Of a stretch of DNA of 64,000 nucleotides, positions 8,464 to 16,809 are shown piece by piece; position 1 is the stretch's first letter; every line of letters starts with the position of its first letter. The stretch is from an uncultured Clostridium sp. GTDB lineage: Bacteria; Bacillota; Clostridia; Lachnospirales; Lachnospiraceae. Both the position numbers and the translations under genes were made by a program. The notes under the pieces were generated by a model that was not told the origin of the DNA, made no database searches, and was given only the letters and a program-made list of their open reading frames with translations. The DNA lies in NCBI GenBank assembly GCA_900539185.1, contig UQBG01000006.1:1-64000 (forward strand), given 5' to 3'.

Positions 8464-9198
8464 ATGAAAGAGTTAGCAATCAAGAAAATCAACCGTATGG
8501 GACATGCCGGTGTCATTATTACTACCATAAGTAAGATTCTGGTCATTCTGTGCAGTCTGCTCATTATCGGTCTGGCCATTCGCCTGTTCTGTATTCCGAA
8601 GTCACTCCTGTCTATCACAACGTATTCAAACGTCGATGTAACAGTTGATCCTTCCGGTATGAAAATCCGGCAAACGGAAACCGAGCAAAACAATACACTT
8701 GAGTCTATCAAAAAACTTATGAGCGACGGATCCTTTTCCATTATCACAAACGGAACCACGGTTCCTCTGGATTCCATCCCTGATGACGAACAACTAACCG
8801 CAGATAAGACCTATCTTGTTTTTCATAACAATTCCGAACCAAATACATTCACAACCCACAATCTTGCATGGTTTTTAATCAGTGCCCTGCTCTATCTGAT
8901 CATGACCTGGATCACCCTGTTTTTCGCCGGTCGCCTCTGCAATGCCTTTCGTTACTGCGAGTCTCCGTTTGAGGAAAGCATCACACGAAAGATGTCGACC
9001 TTTGCCTATTCCCTGATTCCTTGGGTCTTTCTTTCTACGATTGTAAATGCAATTGGGAATTTCCTATTAAATGGAAGCCCACAGTTTACCATTCAAATCA
9101 ATATAGGAATGATATTTATTATCCTGATTATCTTCGTTCTTGTTTTCATATTTAAATATGGAGCCGTCCTTCAACAGGAATCAGACGAAACACTGTAA
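8464..9198 (+). CDS. DUF2975 family membrane protein
   Basis: A 244-aa protein with four hydrophobic helices: about 20-45, 135-160, 180-205 and 210-235. A roughly 85-residue extracytoplasmic segment lies between the first two. Seen: DUF2975 hallmarks, namely CNAFRYCESPFEESITRKM between helices 2 and 3 and the C-terminal KYGAVLQQESDETL. Family members nearly always sit directly upstream of a small YozG-type HTH gene, as here, and the pair is thought to regulate linked genes; the mechanism is unknown to me. The start at 8464 is set by AAGGAGG at about 8 nt; the in-frame ATG at 8353 lies upstream of the promoter and is rejected. Confidence 0.85.
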   Translation: MKELAIKKINRMGHAGVIITTISKILVILCSLLIIGLAIRLFCIPKSLLSITTYSNVDVTVDPSGMKIRQTETEQNNTLESIKKLMSDGSFSIITNGTTVPLDSIPDDEQLTADKTYLVFHNNSEPNTFTTHNLAWFLISALLYLIMTWITLFFAGRLCNAFRYCESPFEESITRKMSTFAYSLIPWVFLSTIVNAIGNFLLNGSPQFTIQINIGMIFIILIIFVLVFIFKYGAVLQQESDETL

Positions 9199-9221
9199 TA
9201 CAAAGAATGGAGAATCGAACT

Positions 9222-9470
9222 ATGGGAAAAATAATACTTCGACTGGATCGGGTTATGGCCGATCGAAAAATGAGTCTGAATGAACTATCGGAGCGGGTAG
9301 GGGTATCCAATGTAAACCTGTCTAAGATCAAAACCGGAAAAATCAGTGCGATCCGATTTTCAACACTGGAAGCCATCTGTGAGGTCCTGCATTGTCAGCC
9401 GGGTGACATTTTGGAATATGATCCGCAGGTGGAGGAACCGCCGGCAGTAAAGATCACCGAAAGGAGTTAA
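9222..9470 (+). CDS. Small HTH transcriptional regulator (YozG/Cro-C1 type)
   Basis: An 82-aa protein that is almost entirely one helix-turn-helix domain: MSLNELSERVGVSNVNLSKI gives the recognition helices, and LEAICEVLHCQPGDILEYDP is the usual C-terminal part of this family. It lies 23 nt after the DUF2975 gene and 4 nt before the ABC ATPase gene, so it is cotranscribed with both. I infer that it controls the operon through the palindrome at 8411. GGAG 9 nt upstream favours the ATG at 9222 over the one at 9207. Confidence 0.88.
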   Translation: MGKIILRLDRVMADRKMSLNELSERVGVSNVNLSKIKTGKISAIRFSTLEAICEVLHCQPGDILEYDPQVEEPPAVKITERS

Positions 9471-9474
9471 ACGT

Positions 9475-10161
9475 ATGGATTCTCTTATACATATTGAACA
9501 TATCACGAAGATCTATAATCCGGGTGAAAATGAAGTACATGCCCTGGATGATGTATCTCTGGATATCCAAACGGGCGAATTCGTCGCCATCATTGGTCAG
9601 TCCGGTTCCGGGAAATCAACCCTTATGAATATGCTGGGGTGTCTGGATACCCCGACCTCCGGTACCTATATCCTATCCGGAAAGGATGTATCCCATCTTT
9701 CGGATAATGAACTATCCGATATCCGAAACCAACAGATTGGCTTTATCTTCCAAGGATTCAATCTGATACCAAACCTAACCGCACTGGAGAATGTCGAACT
9801 ACCCTTGATCTATCGTGGCATGCCCGCAAAGGAACGTCACGACTGCTCTCTGGAGGCACTGCGGATCGTAGGTCTGGAACACCGCGTGGATCACAAGCCT
9901 TCGGAAATGAGCGGCGGACAACAGCAGCGTGTTGCCATTGCCAGAGCGATCGCAGCCAAACCACCGGTGATTCTCGCAGATGAGCCAACCGGTAATCTGG
10001 ACTCTTCCTCCACGAAGGAAATCATGAAGATCCTGCATGATCTACACGATACCGGACGAACGGTTATTCTAATCACACATGATGATCAGATCGCAGCGAA
10101 CGCAAAACGTGTAGTACGCATCATGGATGGTAAGATCGAGTCCGACTTTACCAGAGAATAG
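9475..10161 (+). CDS. ABC transporter ATP-binding protein, MacB/LolD type
   Basis: A 228-aa cytoplasmic ATPase of an exporter. Seen: Walker [10 protein letters not shown] at about 41-49, Q-loop [21 protein letters not shown], signature [15 protein letters not shown] at about 145, Walker B with [13 protein letters not shown], and the H-loop THD near the end. This is the lipoprotein-release / macrolide exporter subclass, in which ATPase, HlyD-like adaptor and FtsX-like permease are adjacent. All three follow here. It starts 4 nt after the regulator gene with AAAGGAG upstream. The substrate (peptide, antimicrobial, lipid) is unknown. Confidence 0.95.
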   Translation: MDSLIHIEHITKIYNPGENEVHALDDVSLDIQTGEFVAIIGQSGSGKSTLMNMLGCLDTPTSGTYILSGKDVSHLSDNELSDIRNQQIGFIFQGFNLIPNLTALENVELPLIYRGMPAKERHDCSLEALRIVGLEHRVDHKPSEMSGGQQQRVAIARAIAAKPPVILADEPTGNLDSSSTKEIMKILHDLHDTGRTVILITHDDQIAANAKRVVRIMDGKIESDFTRE

Positions 10162-10183
10162 GAATAAGAGAGGAGACTATCAT

Positions 10184-11686
10184 ATGTCAGATATAACAGC
10201 AAAAAAGAAATCAAACAAGAAACTCATTTTCATCATAGCCGGCATCGCACTGGCTGTCGTTATCCTGATCATCGTGGAAATCAGTATCATTACATCTAAG
10301 ATATCCGGTATGCTTCCAACCGTCGAGGTTGCCCATCCACTGCAGGCCGATATCTCATCCAGTGTTACGACCAGCGGCACCATCACCAGCGGGGACGTCA
10401 CTTCTTATGCCACATCTGTCACTGCTACCGTCAGTGATGTCACCGTCAAGCCCGGTCAGGCAGTCAAGGCAGGCGATCCTCTGCTTACCTTTGACACCGC
10501 TTCTCTGGAAGAGCAATACAATGAAGCATCTTTGAATGCCCGTTCCAGCCAGTTAACCAATCAGTCAACGGTAGAAGTATCCAATCGTACCAGCTCCGAT
10601 CTCGATCAGGCAAAGAAAAATGTATCCAGCCTGAAGGCTCAGATTGCAACCGTTCAAACCGAACTTCAGCAGCTTCAGAGCAGCGGTACCGATGAAGATC
10701 CGAACAGTGATCTGATCACCGAACTGGCAAACAAGCGTACACGGCTGGCTGCCGTACTGGATGAAATTCAGACCATGATCGACAGCACACCGGATAATGC
10801 TTCCCTTACAACCAATCAGGAGTACATAGCAAAATGCAATGAACGGGATACCCTGAATGCATCGATTACAAATCTGGAAAAAATCATCAGCATCCTGCCG
10901 GACAACAGTACCAGCCTGTCTACCGCAATTACCGCTAAGAATGAACAATTAGCCAATCTGCAGAATCAGCTTGCACAGCAGGAATCACTGGTCACCAGTG
11001 CAGAAGCCGGTGTCCTGACCGCTACCCAGCGTGAACAGTTAAATATCTCCAATCAGCTCTCTAACCTGCAGGTTGAAGCGGCTGCCACTTCCCTGGAGGA
11101 AGGTAAGGCCGGTATCGTGGCCGATCGTGATGGCATCATAACCTCCGTCGATATCACAAAGGGTGCTTCAACCGCACCCGGTGTTGCACTGTTTACCATT
11201 GCCTCTACAGATAGCATGAAGGTATCGATTCCGCTGACAAAAAAAGATCTGGAAACCGTTGTTCTCGGACAGTCTGCAACCATCACTCTTCTGAATCACG
11301 AATACGAGGGAGAGGTTACCTATATCAGTAAAGTTGCCACCACCTCAGCTACCGGATCAACCAATATTCAGGCAGAAGTTACCATTACAAATCCGGATGA
11401 AAATCTGATCCTCGGTCTGGATGCAAAGGTTGTTATCCATACCGCCTCTGTCGAAGGGGTACTGGCAGTTCCGAATACCGCTGTCAATGTAGATACCACC
11501 GGCACCTTTGTCTATGCACTGGAAGACAATACCATCGTTAAGAAGTATGTTACTACCGGTGTCAGTGATGTCACCAACTGTGAAATTCTGGATGGTATCG
11601 GTGAAAATACCATGGTTGTTACCACTGTTACTGCCGATATTACAGAGGGCATGCCGGCTATGCCACTTCTATCCGACGAACAGTAA
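10184..11686 (+). CDS. HlyD/MacA-family efflux adaptor (membrane fusion-type) subunit
   Basis: A 500-aa protein anchored by one helix at about 13-35, with the rest outside the membrane. Seen: a lipoyl/barrel-sandwich half (VTVKPGQAVKAGDPLLTFD), a long Ala/Gln/Leu-rich coiled-coil region at about 100-310, the second barrel half (VADRDGIITSVDITKGA), and a beta-barrel and membrane-proximal domain. In Gram-positives such adaptors pair with MacB-like permeases without an outer-membrane channel. The start at 10184 has GAGGAG about 9 nt upstream; an ATG at 10127 overlaps the ATPase gene and is rejected. The permease gene follows after 16 nt. Confidence 0.92.
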   Translation: MSDITAKKKSNKKLIFIIAGIALAVVILIIVEISIITSKISGMLPTVEVAHPLQADISSSVTTSGTITSGDVTSYATSVTATVSDVTVKPGQAVKAGDPLLTFDTASLEEQYNEASLNARSSQLTNQSTVEVSNRTSSDLDQAKKNVSSLKAQIATVQTELQQLQSSGTDEDPNSDLITELANKRTRLAAVLDEIQTMIDSTPDNASLTTNQEYIAKCNERDTLNASITNLEKIISILPDNSTSLSTAITAKNEQLANLQNQLAQQESLVTSAEAGVLTATQREQLNISNQLSNLQVEAAATSLEEGKAGIVADRDGIITSVDITKGASTAPGVALFTIASTDSMKVSIPLTKKDLETVVLGQSATITLLNHEYEGEVTYISKVATTSATGSTNIQAEVTITNPDENLILGLDAKVVIHTASVEGVLAVPNTAVNVDTTGTFVYALEDNTIVKKYVTTGVSDVTNCEILDGIGENTMVVTTVTADITEGMPAMPLLSDEQ

Positions 11687-11702
11687 GTAAGGGGGAATCC
11701 AC

Positions 11703-12938
11703 ATGTCACAATTTTTAGAATATATAAAGATGGCATTTTTCAACATCCTCTCAAACAAGGTTCGTTCCCTTCTGACGATGCTTGGAATTATCATTGGTAT
11801 TTCCTCCGTTATCCTGATCCTGTCCCTCGGAAACGGAGCCCAGAACATGATTACCGGGCAGCTGGACAGTATTGGAAGCGGGCAGATCGCACTGAGTTCT
11901 CTCTCGGACAGCTACCGGATTAATCTGGATGATATGGAATATATCAAGGAACAGGTGGATGATATTCGGGCTTATCTGTTCAGCACAAGTCTGACAGGAA
12001 CCACCTCCACTCCAAAGGGTTCCTTTGATGTCACTGCCTATGGCTGCAACGCCGACAATTACCTGTTTGAACAATACTCGGTGCTGAGCAAGGGACACTA
12101 CTTTACAGAGGATGATTACAATGACGGCAAGATGGTCTGCTATCTGAGCGAAGCAGATGCAATCCGTCTCTATGGGAATACCGATGTTATCGGCATGCCA
12201 ATCGAAGCAACTGTAAACGGAAGAATTCTGGAATACACGATCGTAGGTCTTACAAAGGAGTCGGAGAATTCCTCTCTGATCTCCATGGACTATGATGGAG
12301 CGCCAATCTATCTGAATGTTCCATTGACTTCACTGGAAAACAGTCTGGGTCTGTCGCTCTCCGAAGATCAGATGTCTGCGTATCTTATGCTGGAGGATGG
12401 GGCTGATTCCAAGGCAGTCTGCAATGAGGTGATTCATATTCTGGAATCCCGCCACAACTGCAAGGGTGAGGATGCCTATACTATCCAAAGCTTTAGTGAT
12501 TATATGACCACTATTCATACCGTTATCAATATGATCACTCTCTTTATCTCGTTGGTCGCTGCGATCTCACTGGTTGTCGGTGGTGTCGGCGTTATGAATA
12601 TCATGCTGGTATCGGTAACAGAACGCACCAGAGAGATCGGTATCCGAAAGGCACTGGGTGCCAAGACCAGTTCGATCATGCTGCAGTTCCTGTCTGAATC
12701 TGCGATTATTACCATGCTAGGCGGTTTGCTTGGAATCCTTTTCGGACTTCTGGGAGCCTTTCTGATCACACGAGTGATCGCCATTGTGTCACCGGCTTAT
12801 GCCTTCACACCTGCGATCAGTCCGGGTGCCATCCTGTTGGCTACACTGTTTTCTTCGGCAGTCGGTATCTTCTTTGGTATCTACCCTGCCAGAAAAGCAG
12901 CCCGTTTAAGTCCGATCGAAGCACTGCGCAGAATGTAA
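11703..12938 (+). CDS. MacB-like ABC transporter permease (FtsX family)
   Basis: A 411-aa permease with the MacB layout. The N-terminal helix (about 16-42; LLTMLGIIIGISSVILILSLG) is followed by a large periplasmic-type core domain of about 230 residues. Three C-terminal helices (about 285-310, 330-360, 375-398) contain the coupling segment ERTREIGIRKALGAK and end ARLSPIEALRRM, both typical of the family. It completes the exporter with the two genes before it and ends at a strong terminator. AGGGGG lies 8 nt before the ATG. Confidence 0.95.
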   Translation: MSQFLEYIKMAFFNILSNKVRSLLTMLGIIIGISSVILILSLGNGAQNMITGQLDSIGSGQIALSSLSDSYRINLDDMEYIKEQVDDIRAYLFSTSLTGTTSTPKGSFDVTAYGCNADNYLFEQYSVLSKGHYFTEDDYNDGKMVCYLSEADAIRLYGNTDVIGMPIEATVNGRILEYTIVGLTKESENSSLISMDYDGAPIYLNVPLTSLENSLGLSLSEDQMSAYLMLEDGADSKAVCNEVIHILESRHNCKGEDAYTIQSFSDYMTTIHTVINMITLFISLVAAISLVVGGVGVMNIMLVSVTERTREIGIRKALGAKTSSIMLQFLSESAIITMLGGLLGILFGLLGAFLITRVIAIVSPAYAFTPAISPGAILLATLFSSAVGIFFGIYPARKAARLSPIEALRRM

Positions 12939-12954
12939 GAAATAATCAAAAAAA

Positions 12955-13001
12955 GGATATGCACCGGGTGTTTCAACAGCTACCCGATGCATATCCTTTT
13001 T
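12955..13001. terminator. Bidirectional terminator between exporter operon and NSS transporter
   Basis: A 15-nt arm GGATATGCACCGGGT pairs with ACCCGATGCATATCC (one mismatch), flanked by A7 before and T6 after, so it can work for both convergent genes. Confidence 0.85.
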
Positions 13002-13008
13002 CATCCTT

Positions 13009-14415
13009 CTATATCACGGTCAATATACCCAGTGACTTTAACAACAGAACCAGTAACAGCAATGGTGCAACAAATCGGATCATAATGATATACAAGTGCT
13101 TTCTTCCAAACTTATGTTCGGTCTTTTCTACCTCATCGATTACATATTCCGGCTTCACAACCCAGCCAATCAGGATACAGGTTGCTATCGCCACGATCGG
13201 CATCAAAGCATTATTACTGATATAATCCATAATATCAAGAATCTGTGCATGATTACCATTTGGCAGTGTAATATCAAAGTACCATAGATTATATCCCAGA
13301 CATACCACAATACCGCCTACCAGTGCAATCCCGGTTTCGATCGCTGCCGCCTTTATCCGGGACATATGGAACTTATCCATCAGACTGGATACTACTGCTT
13401 CCATGACAGAAACTGCACTGGTCAGGGCAGCAAACAGTACCATCGCAAAGAACAGGCAGCCAATCACATTTCCCGCCTTTCCCATCGCACTGAATACCTT
13501 CGGCAGAGATACAAACATCAGACTTGGTCCGGATGCATCCATGCCCTCGGTACCCATAAAGGTATATACCGCAGGAATAATCATAACACCCGCCAAAAAT
13601 GCCACAACCGTATCAAAGATCTCGATCTGATTAATGGAACTTACCATGTTTGCATCGTCCCGTACATAGGAGCCATATGCGATCATGATTCCCATCGCAA
13701 CACTTAAGCTAAAGAATAACTGTCCCATAGCATCCAGCAGAACACTAAAGAACCTCTTTACAGTCAGGCCTTCCAGATTCGGAATCACATAGATTTTCAG
13801 ACCTTCCAAACCTGTTCTGGTGACACCTTCCGCATCTGTATATCGAATGGTGATTGCAAAAATCGAAATTGCAATAACCAAAAGAATCAAAATCGGCATA
13901 ATAATCTTGGAGGAAGACTCGATTCCTTTTTCTACTCCCAGAAAGACGATAAATGCCACAATAAATAAAAATATTACCATCAGTGCTATCGGCTGTACAT
14001 TTCCCGTAATAAATCCGCCAAAATATCCATCTTCAGCCGCTGCTGTACCCTCTCCGGTCAGAAACGCGATGAAGTATTTTACTACCCAACCGCCAATCAC
14101 ACAATAGTACGGCATAATAATAACCGGTACCAGACTGGCTATCACTCCCAGAAATCCCCAGCCCTTTTTTACCTTACTGTATGCTGTCAACGGACTCTGC
14201 TTTGTCTTTCTTCCGATCGCCACCTCTGTTGTCAGCAGTGTGAATCCAAAAGTCAATGCAAGTATGATATAGATGACCAGAAACAATCCTCCGCCATCTC
14301 TCGCTGCCAGATACGGGAACCTCCAAATATTACCTAAGCCTACAGCACTTCCTGCTGCCGCTAATACGAACCCCATCGAGCCCGTAAATGAATGTCTGTT
14401 TTTCTCATTACTCAT
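13009..14415 (-). CDS. Sodium-dependent neurotransmitter-symporter (NSS/SNF) family transporter
   Basis: A 468-aa LeuT-fold Na+-coupled amino-acid transporter with 11-12 hydrophobic helices. Seen: the first-helix signature GSAVGLGNIWRFPYLA, and helix 6-8 motifs such as LFFSLSVAMGIMIAYGSY and FFAMVLFAALTSAVS, which line the Na+ and substrate sites in LeuT. Bacterial members often carry tryptophan, tyrosine, alanine or leucine; the substrate here is not evident. The start at ATG 14415 is preferred; a TTG at 14451 would add 12 residues. It has its own promoter at 14464. Confidence 0.93.
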   Translation of the reverse strand: MSNEKNRHSFTGSMGFVLAAAGSAVGLGNIWRFPYLAARDGGGLFLVIYIILALTFGFTLLTTEVAIGRKTKQSPLTAYSKVKKGWGFLGVIASLVPVIIMPYYCVIGGWVVKYFIAFLTGEGTAAAEDGYFGGFITGNVQPIALMVIFLFIVAFIVFLGVEKGIESSSKIIMPILILLVIAISIFAITIRYTDAEGVTRTGLEGLKIYVIPNLEGLTVKRFFSVLLDAMGQLFFSLSVAMGIMIAYGSYVRDDANMVSSINQIEIFDTVVAFLAGVMIIPAVYTFMGTEGMDASGPSLMFVSLPKVFSAMGKAGNVIGCLFFAMVLFAALTSAVSVMEAVVSSLMDKFHMSRIKAAAIETGIALVGGIVVCLGYNLWYFDITLPNGNHAQILDIMDYISNNALMPIVAIATCILIGWVVKPEYVIDEVEKTEHKFGRKHLYIIMIRFVAPLLLLVLLLKSLGILTVI

Positions 14416-14463
14416 ACTCTTTCCATGTCCCTCTCTCTCTTTTATAAACAAATGAACAGCATC

Positions 14464-14492
14464 AGTATAGCATAGTTTCTCCGTATTCTCAA
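14464..14492 (-). promoter_or_regulatory. Promoter of the NSS transporter
   Basis: Minus strand TTGAGA (14487-14492), 17 bp, TATACT (14464-14469). Confidence 0.65.
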
Positions 14493-14504
14493 TAAAATAT
14501 TAAA

Positions 14505-14527
14505 GCCCTCTGCATTTCGCAGAGGGC
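14505..14527 (-). terminator. Terminator of the 698-aa gene
   Basis: A perfect 9-bp stem (GCCCTCTGC / GCAGAGGGC) with loop ATTTC, followed on the minus strand by TTTAATATTTTATT. It lies 28 nt after the stop at 14556. Confidence 0.7.
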
Positions 14528-14555
14528 CTCTGTCTCAGTTCTTAACAACCCGTAT

Positions 14556-16652
14556 TTAGTTCTTAAGCGGTAACAAATCAATGCTCAGCTTCTTAATTAC
14601 CTGCAAGGTCTTGTTCCGAACCTCCTCTGCTTCGAATACCTCCAGCATCATGTCCTTATCGAACTTATTATCCATCAGGAAATCTACCCAGTCAGCCAGA
14701 TAGGTCTTCACATACTGTACGTTCTCCTCTCCGGTGTTCTTCATAGAGTTCTCAACATTATTGATATAATCTACAATGGTTGGTCCCTGCGGCTGCGCTG
14801 CTACCGGTGTCGGAGTATCTGACTCATCGGACAGTTCAATAACCTTACCGGTCTTTGTAATGATTACCCGCTTATTCGGCTTCTCTGCCGGCTTCGGAGC
14901 TGCTGCATTGTTCCGACTCAGATATACCTCTACTACCTTTACCAGACATGCTACACTGTAGGTAACTTCCTCCGGCTCCTGTACGTCCCGACCCTTTTCT
15001 TCATACTGATTCCACAGCCATTCGCTCTTTAACAGCATGTCCCGAATCACATCATTTGCCATCAGGTTCTTCAGTTCTTCTTCCGTCTGGGCGTTTGCCT
15101 TGCCAAATAGCGAAGCCTTCTGCACCGGAACTGCCTTCTTATATCGAACCGGAAGTGTAATCTCTGAGAATGTCTTTGTTAACATCTTCTCTGCCTTCGC
15201 CGAATCATATCCATTACTTAAGATATACTTCGCCGGATTGTTCAGACCATTGGTAATCATGTCATCGGCTGTCATGAAGATCAAATGCTTCTGGCGATCC
15301 TCCAGCATCTTCTTGATCTCATGATTTACCTTACTCTTCTCAATAATTGAATTCTTACGGATCTTAAATGCCTTTATCTTCTCCTTGATGCTAAAGAGAG
15401 ACTTCAGCAATGCCGGATTTCCATTTACATAATTACCGATCCAGGTCAGTTCTACATACTGATGTTCAATCTTATTAGACAGCTCATATACACTGTAGCC
15501 ATCAAATACTACATTCAGAGTTGTATATAACATCTCAAGGATCTCATACTTTTCTTCCCATGACCGGCCTGCATTGTCCTGATTTACCAATGCCTTAATA
15601 CCACACTCATGAAACACTAAGTTATACTCAAACAATCCCTCAAAGACATTGCTCTTATCACTTAAGCCTGCGCCAACACCCAAAATCTGAAGATTCCGCT
15701 TCATCTCCGGCTCTTCCTCGATATACCGATATACCTTACGGATAAAGTTCGATACCTCTGCGATCAGAGAATCGATCCTGCGGTTATAAATGTCCTGCTT
15801 TGAAATCGCGGTAACCACTGCACGGCTCAACACATTTGCATACTGTGTGCTCTGGCAGTTCCGAATCAGATCCTTAAAGCTCTCATATACATTCAGATTG
15901 TCTACCGGTATATGCTCTGCATTCAATCCGTAGAACTCAAATGCCTTATCATAGTCTTCATTCTTGATAAAGGCGTTAAAGAGTCCAATGCTTAACTGGA
16001 TCTTATAGTCATTCCCTACATTATCATCTTCTACAAAGTAGTCGTATAATACCTCAAGATTATTTAAGAAGGAATCACACTTTGCAATATTAGACGGAAT
16101 ATTCATCTCCAGTACTACATTGATAAGATCCATATAACCCATAACTGCCTTATCAAAGTTCTTGGAACGTTCATCTGTCTCCATATTCTGATAGTATGTA
16201 TTGATCAAAAGTGGCGCAATCCGTTCTCCGATCAGTCTCATAGCTGTCGTAAACCGCTCTGTCTGATACAGATACAGTAACCAGATACTATACCGATAGA
16301 TTCCGGTTGTACTGATCATCGCATCTACATTCTCCGGATCAACGTCACCGTATACAAACTTATACAATGGTTCTATCCACTCTTCGATCTCGTACTTACC
16401 CGGCTTCTTGATCTGCTCGTCCACAAACTCTGCCAATTCATATAGCTTCGTACACTGAGCCTTTACATCATCATCCACCTTCATATTTGCCAGATCAAAG
16501 TTGCTATCCTTCAGATAGTCGATAACCAATGTATAAAAGCCATCTTCTACCTGTTCATTTAAGAAACGTATTAACAGCCCCTTGTTGCTGGATGCAGCAA
16601 TGGATAAAACACTATTCTCCTGAGACGAAGTAATATTTGCTGGTAGCATCAT
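14556..16652 (-). CDS. Large alpha-helical protein of unknown function
   Basis: A 698-aa, apparently cytoplasmic protein with no signal peptide, membrane helix or motif that I recognise. Most of it looks helical and TPR/HEAT-like (for example YDKAFEFYGLNAEHIP, ILEMLYTTLNVVFDGYSVYEL). A Lys-rich helix (KEKIKAFKIRKNSIIEKSK) lies at about 430-450, a Pro/Ala-rich linker with a short RVIITKTGKVIEL segment at about 590-625, and a small C-terminal helical domain follows. It stands alone with its own promoter and terminator, which suggests a housekeeping or lineage-specific role, not a cargo gene. The start has GGGGG 9 nt upstream; a second ATG follows at once. Function not assigned. Confidence 0.85.
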   Translation of the reverse strand: MMLPANITSSQENSVLSIAASSNKGLLIRFLNEQVEDGFYTLVIDYLKDSNFDLANMKVDDDVKAQCTKLYELAEFVDEQIKKPGKYEIEEWIEPLYKFVYGDVDPENVDAMISTTGIYRYSIWLLYLYQTERFTTAMRLIGERIAPLLINTYYQNMETDERSKNFDKAVMGYMDLINVVLEMNIPSNIAKCDSFLNNLEVLYDYFVEDDNVGNDYKIQLSIGLFNAFIKNEDYDKAFEFYGLNAEHIPVDNLNVYESFKDLIRNCQSTQYANVLSRAVVTAISKQDIYNRRIDSLIAEVSNFIRKVYRYIEEEPEMKRNLQILGVGAGLSDKSNVFEGLFEYNLVFHECGIKALVNQDNAGRSWEEKYEILEMLYTTLNVVFDGYSVYELSNKIEHQYVELTWIGNYVNGNPALLKSLFSIKEKIKAFKIRKNSIIEKSKVNHEIKKMLEDRQKHLIFMTADDMITNGLNNPAKYILSNGYDSAKAEKMLTKTFSEITLPVRYKKAVPVQKASLFGKANAQTEEELKNLMANDVIRDMLLKSEWLWNQYEEKGRDVQEPEEVTYSVACLVKVVEVYLSRNNAAAPKPAEKPNKRVIITKTGKVIELSDESDTPTPVAAQPQGPTIVDYINNVENSMKNTGEENVQYVKTYLADWVDFLMDNKFDKDMMLEVFEAEEVRNKTLQVIKKLSIDLLPLKN

Positions 16653-16745
16653 ATTCTATACCCCCAATCATACTTTTTATATCGAACAGCTTTCTATTCG
16701 ATTATTTTATGTGTAATATGTATAAATATTGTCTCACTAATAGAT

Positions 16746-16774
16746 ATTTTAGCACAAGGGTGTAAAATGTTCAA
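16746..16774 (-). promoter_or_regulatory. Promoter of the 698-aa gene
   Basis: Minus strand TTGAAC (16769-16774), 17 bp, TAAAAT (16746-16751), leaving a leader of about 90 nt. Confidence 0.6.
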
Positions 16775-16809
16775 TAGTCCTTATCTGTTTATTCGTGGTA
16801 TTTATATAA

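Noticed and set aside
14451..14452. TTG start at 14451 for the NSS transporter
   Set aside because: It adds a charged 12-residue extension close to the promoter start; ATG at 14415 matches the family N-terminus.
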